Positions 62,832 through 64,000 of a DNA stretch of 64,000 bases are shown in pieces. Origin of the DNA: Clostridiales bacterium (GTDB taxonomy: Bacteria > Bacillota > Clostridia > Lachnospirales > Lachnospiraceae); contig JAGZHZ010000013.1 in assembly GCA_018366495.1 (NCBI GenBank), positions 10,580 to 74,579 on the forward strand, in the 5' to 3' direction. Below the pieces are notes generated by a model. That model had not been told where the DNA came from, searched no databases, and saw only the letters and a list, made by a program, of their open reading frames with translations. Each line of letters opens with the position of its first letter. Position 1 is the stretch's first letter. The position numbers were made by a program, and so were the translations under genes.

Positions 62832-63788
62832 ATGCAGCTAAATCAAAGAAAAGCAGCTATCATCGGATGTGGTTTTGTCGGATCTGCCACTGCATTTACA
62901 TTGATGCAGAGCGGCTTATTTTCTGAACTTGTGCTGATCGACTCTAACTTTGACAAGGCAGACGGCGAGGCAAAAGATATCGCGCATGGAATCCCATTTG
63001 CCGGACAGATGAAAATATATGCCGGCAGCTATGACGACATCGCCGATGCAGCAATCATTATTGTGACCGCTGGCGCAGCTCAGAAACCTGGAGAAACCAG
63101 ACTCGATCTCGTGCTCAAAAATGTAGAAATATATAAAAAGATTATCCCAGAAATTTCTAAACGTGATTTTAAAGGTATTCTGCTCATCGTCTCAAATCCG
63201 GTAGATATTCTTACTTATACATCAGTGAAGCTCAGCGGTTTCCCTGAAAACAGAGTGATCGGCTCCGGCACTGTCCTTGATACGGCACGACTAAAATATG
63301 TGCTGGGAGAACATCTTGGCGTTGACAGCCGAAGCGTCCATTCCTTTATTATCGGCGAACATGGGGACAGCGAAATCGCAGTCTGGAGCAGTACAAATAT
63401 TTCTGGAATCCCTCTGGATGACTTCTGTGAAATGCGAGGTCATTTTAATCACGATCAGGCAATGGATCAGATCGCTGAAAATGTAAAAAACAGCGCATAT
63501 GAGATCATTGCCAAGAAACAGGCTACCTACTATGGCATCGCCATGTCAGTAAAAAGAATTTGCAAATGTATTATGCAGGATGAAAAATCGATCCTTCCCG
63601 TCTCATCCATGCTGCATGGCGAATATGGAATTAATGGAATTTCACTCAGTATGCCAGCCATTATCGGGCATGAGGGAATCGAAACCCACGTTCCGATTCA
63701 GCTCAACGACGAAGAATACCATGCGCTGAAAAAATCCGCACAGACACTAGAAAATGTGATACAAGGGCTTGATTTTGGAAATTCATGA
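62832..63788 (+). CDS. ldh: L-lactate dehydrogenase
   Basis: The 318-residue enzyme converts pyruvate to lactate with NADH. Seen: NAD motif GCGFVGSATAF, substrate loop GAAQKPGETR with Gln84 (lactate rather than malate specificity) and Arg90, and catalytic His177 in IGEHGDSE. The ATG at 62832 is 12 bases after AGGAGG; an in-frame upstream ATG precedes that site. It is alone in its transcription unit. Confidence 0.95.
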   Translation: MQLNQRKAAIIGCGFVGSATAFTLMQSGLFSELVLIDSNFDKADGEAKDIAHGIPFAGQMKIYAGSYDDIADAAIIIVTAGAAQKPGETRLDLVLKNVEIYKKIIPEISKRDFKGILLIVSNPVDILTYTSVKLSGFPENRVIGSGTVLDTARLKYVLGEHLGVDSRSVHSFIIGEHGDSEIAVWSSTNISGIPLDDFCEMRGHFNHDQAMDQIAENVKNSAYEIIAKKQATYYGIAMSVKRICKCIMQDEKSILPVSSMLHGEYGINGISLSMPAIIGHEGIETHVPIQLNDEEYHALKKSAQTLENVIQGLDFGNS

Positions 63789-63868
63789 GCAGATGAATTT
63801 CCTGATTCTATTAAGCATATCTTATTTTTTATTCAGGAAAGCAAATGTGAAAAGCAGATGCTTTCCTG
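63777..63868 (+). terminator. Two hairpins after ldh
   Basis: GGAAATTCAT/ATGAATTTCC overlaps the stop codon (about 63777-63803), and TTCAGGAAAGCA pairs with TGCTTTCCTGAA at about 63833-63871. Neither has a long U-run, so termination strength is uncertain. Confidence 0.45.
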
Positions 63869-63897
63869 AAGTTTGAGTTGTTTATTTGCAAATGTTT

Positions 63898-64000
63898 CAT
63901 CGTGAACTACCCACCACTTACAGAAGTGGGGGCTTCATGAGAATAGCGCGTGACTATTAGGCCACACGTATTCTCATAGGCGTTGCCACAACGCCTCTAC
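63898..64000 (-). mobile_element. Right end of IS200/IS605-type (TnpB) element with folded RNA region
   Basis: Read on the minus strand, the last 103 bases fold into three hairpins: AGGCGTTG/CAACGCCT, ATGAGAATA...TATTCTCAT with inner CGTGTG/CACGCG-type pairing, and CCCACTT/AAGTGGTGGG, ending in GTAGTTCACG. This is the structured 3' end seen after tnpB genes, corresponding to the scaffold of an omega (reRNA) guide RNA. The coding part lies outside the window to the right. Confidence 0.7.

Overview
The window looks like a chromosomal segment of a low-to-mid GC, gut-type Clostridia (most likely Lachnospiraceae). The basis is the AT-rich DNA with strong AGGAGG ribosome-binding sites, YesM/YesN-type two-component systems, inverted-domain GH3 glycosidases, a ZTP riboswitch ahead of a split purH pathway, an Lsa-type ABC-F protein, DUF2871 and CmpB-family membrane proteins. 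Species cannot be fixed from the sequence alone. I recognised no rRNA or tRNA gene and no CRISPR array.

Layout. 1-18.2 kb is a glycan/ester degradation and sensing region. It holds a secreted esterase cut by the window edge, a histidine kinase / solute-binding protein / AraC-type regulator triad (minus strand), a secreted esterase fused to a metallo-beta-lactamase-fold domain, a large GH3 enzyme with inverted domain order and Ig-like repeats, a second homologous triad (plus strand), and a conventional-order GH3 behind a clear promoter. Neither triad has transporter permeases beside it, so the binding proteins probably feed signals to their kinases rather than sugars to a transporter. 18.3-24.8 kb is a minus-strand operon encoding an OmpR-type two-component system, a lipoprotein, two ABC permeases and an ATPase, similar in plan to lantibiotic-immunity or envelope-stress transporters. 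24.9-31 kb holds housekeeping or solitary genes: a phospholipase-C-like protein, HelD, a GNAT enzyme, a lone trpB and a FUSC-type membrane protein.

31.1-33.4 kb is a scar-like patchwork: a 5'-truncated, frameshifted Dam-type methylase, an apparently intact HNH endonuclease, a scrap of a sugar O-acetyltransferase and the 3' part of a third GH3. 33.7-40.4 kb carries secreted proteins: an 881-residue propeller-like protein, a TetR regulator with an M28 peptidase carrying a second HExxH domain, and a YARHG protein. 40.6-44.3 kb is a redox/sulfur cluster: ferredoxin, membrane iron-sulfur protein, SDR, rhodanese and a CoA-disulfide-reductase-like protein with its own rhodanese domain. 44.5-49.6 kb covers purine metabolism and stress: an NCS2 nucleobase permease, Hsp20, and an AICAR transformylase plus archaeal-type IMP cyclohydrolase under a ZTP riboswitch.

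50-58.8 kb holds membrane and resistance functions. These are a CmpB-family protein, an ABC-F protein with an attenuator-like leader and a 3' end that runs into an insertion-sequence hairpin, a MacB-like fused ABC exporter, a TetR regulator controlling two membrane proteins through matching 13-bp palindromes, and a metallophosphoesterase. 58.8-64 kb holds a stand-alone HsdR-like restriction helicase, L-lactate dehydrogenase and, at the right edge, the folded end of an IS200/IS605-type (TnpB) element. Related terminal hairpins also occur at 51.07 and 58.87 kb.
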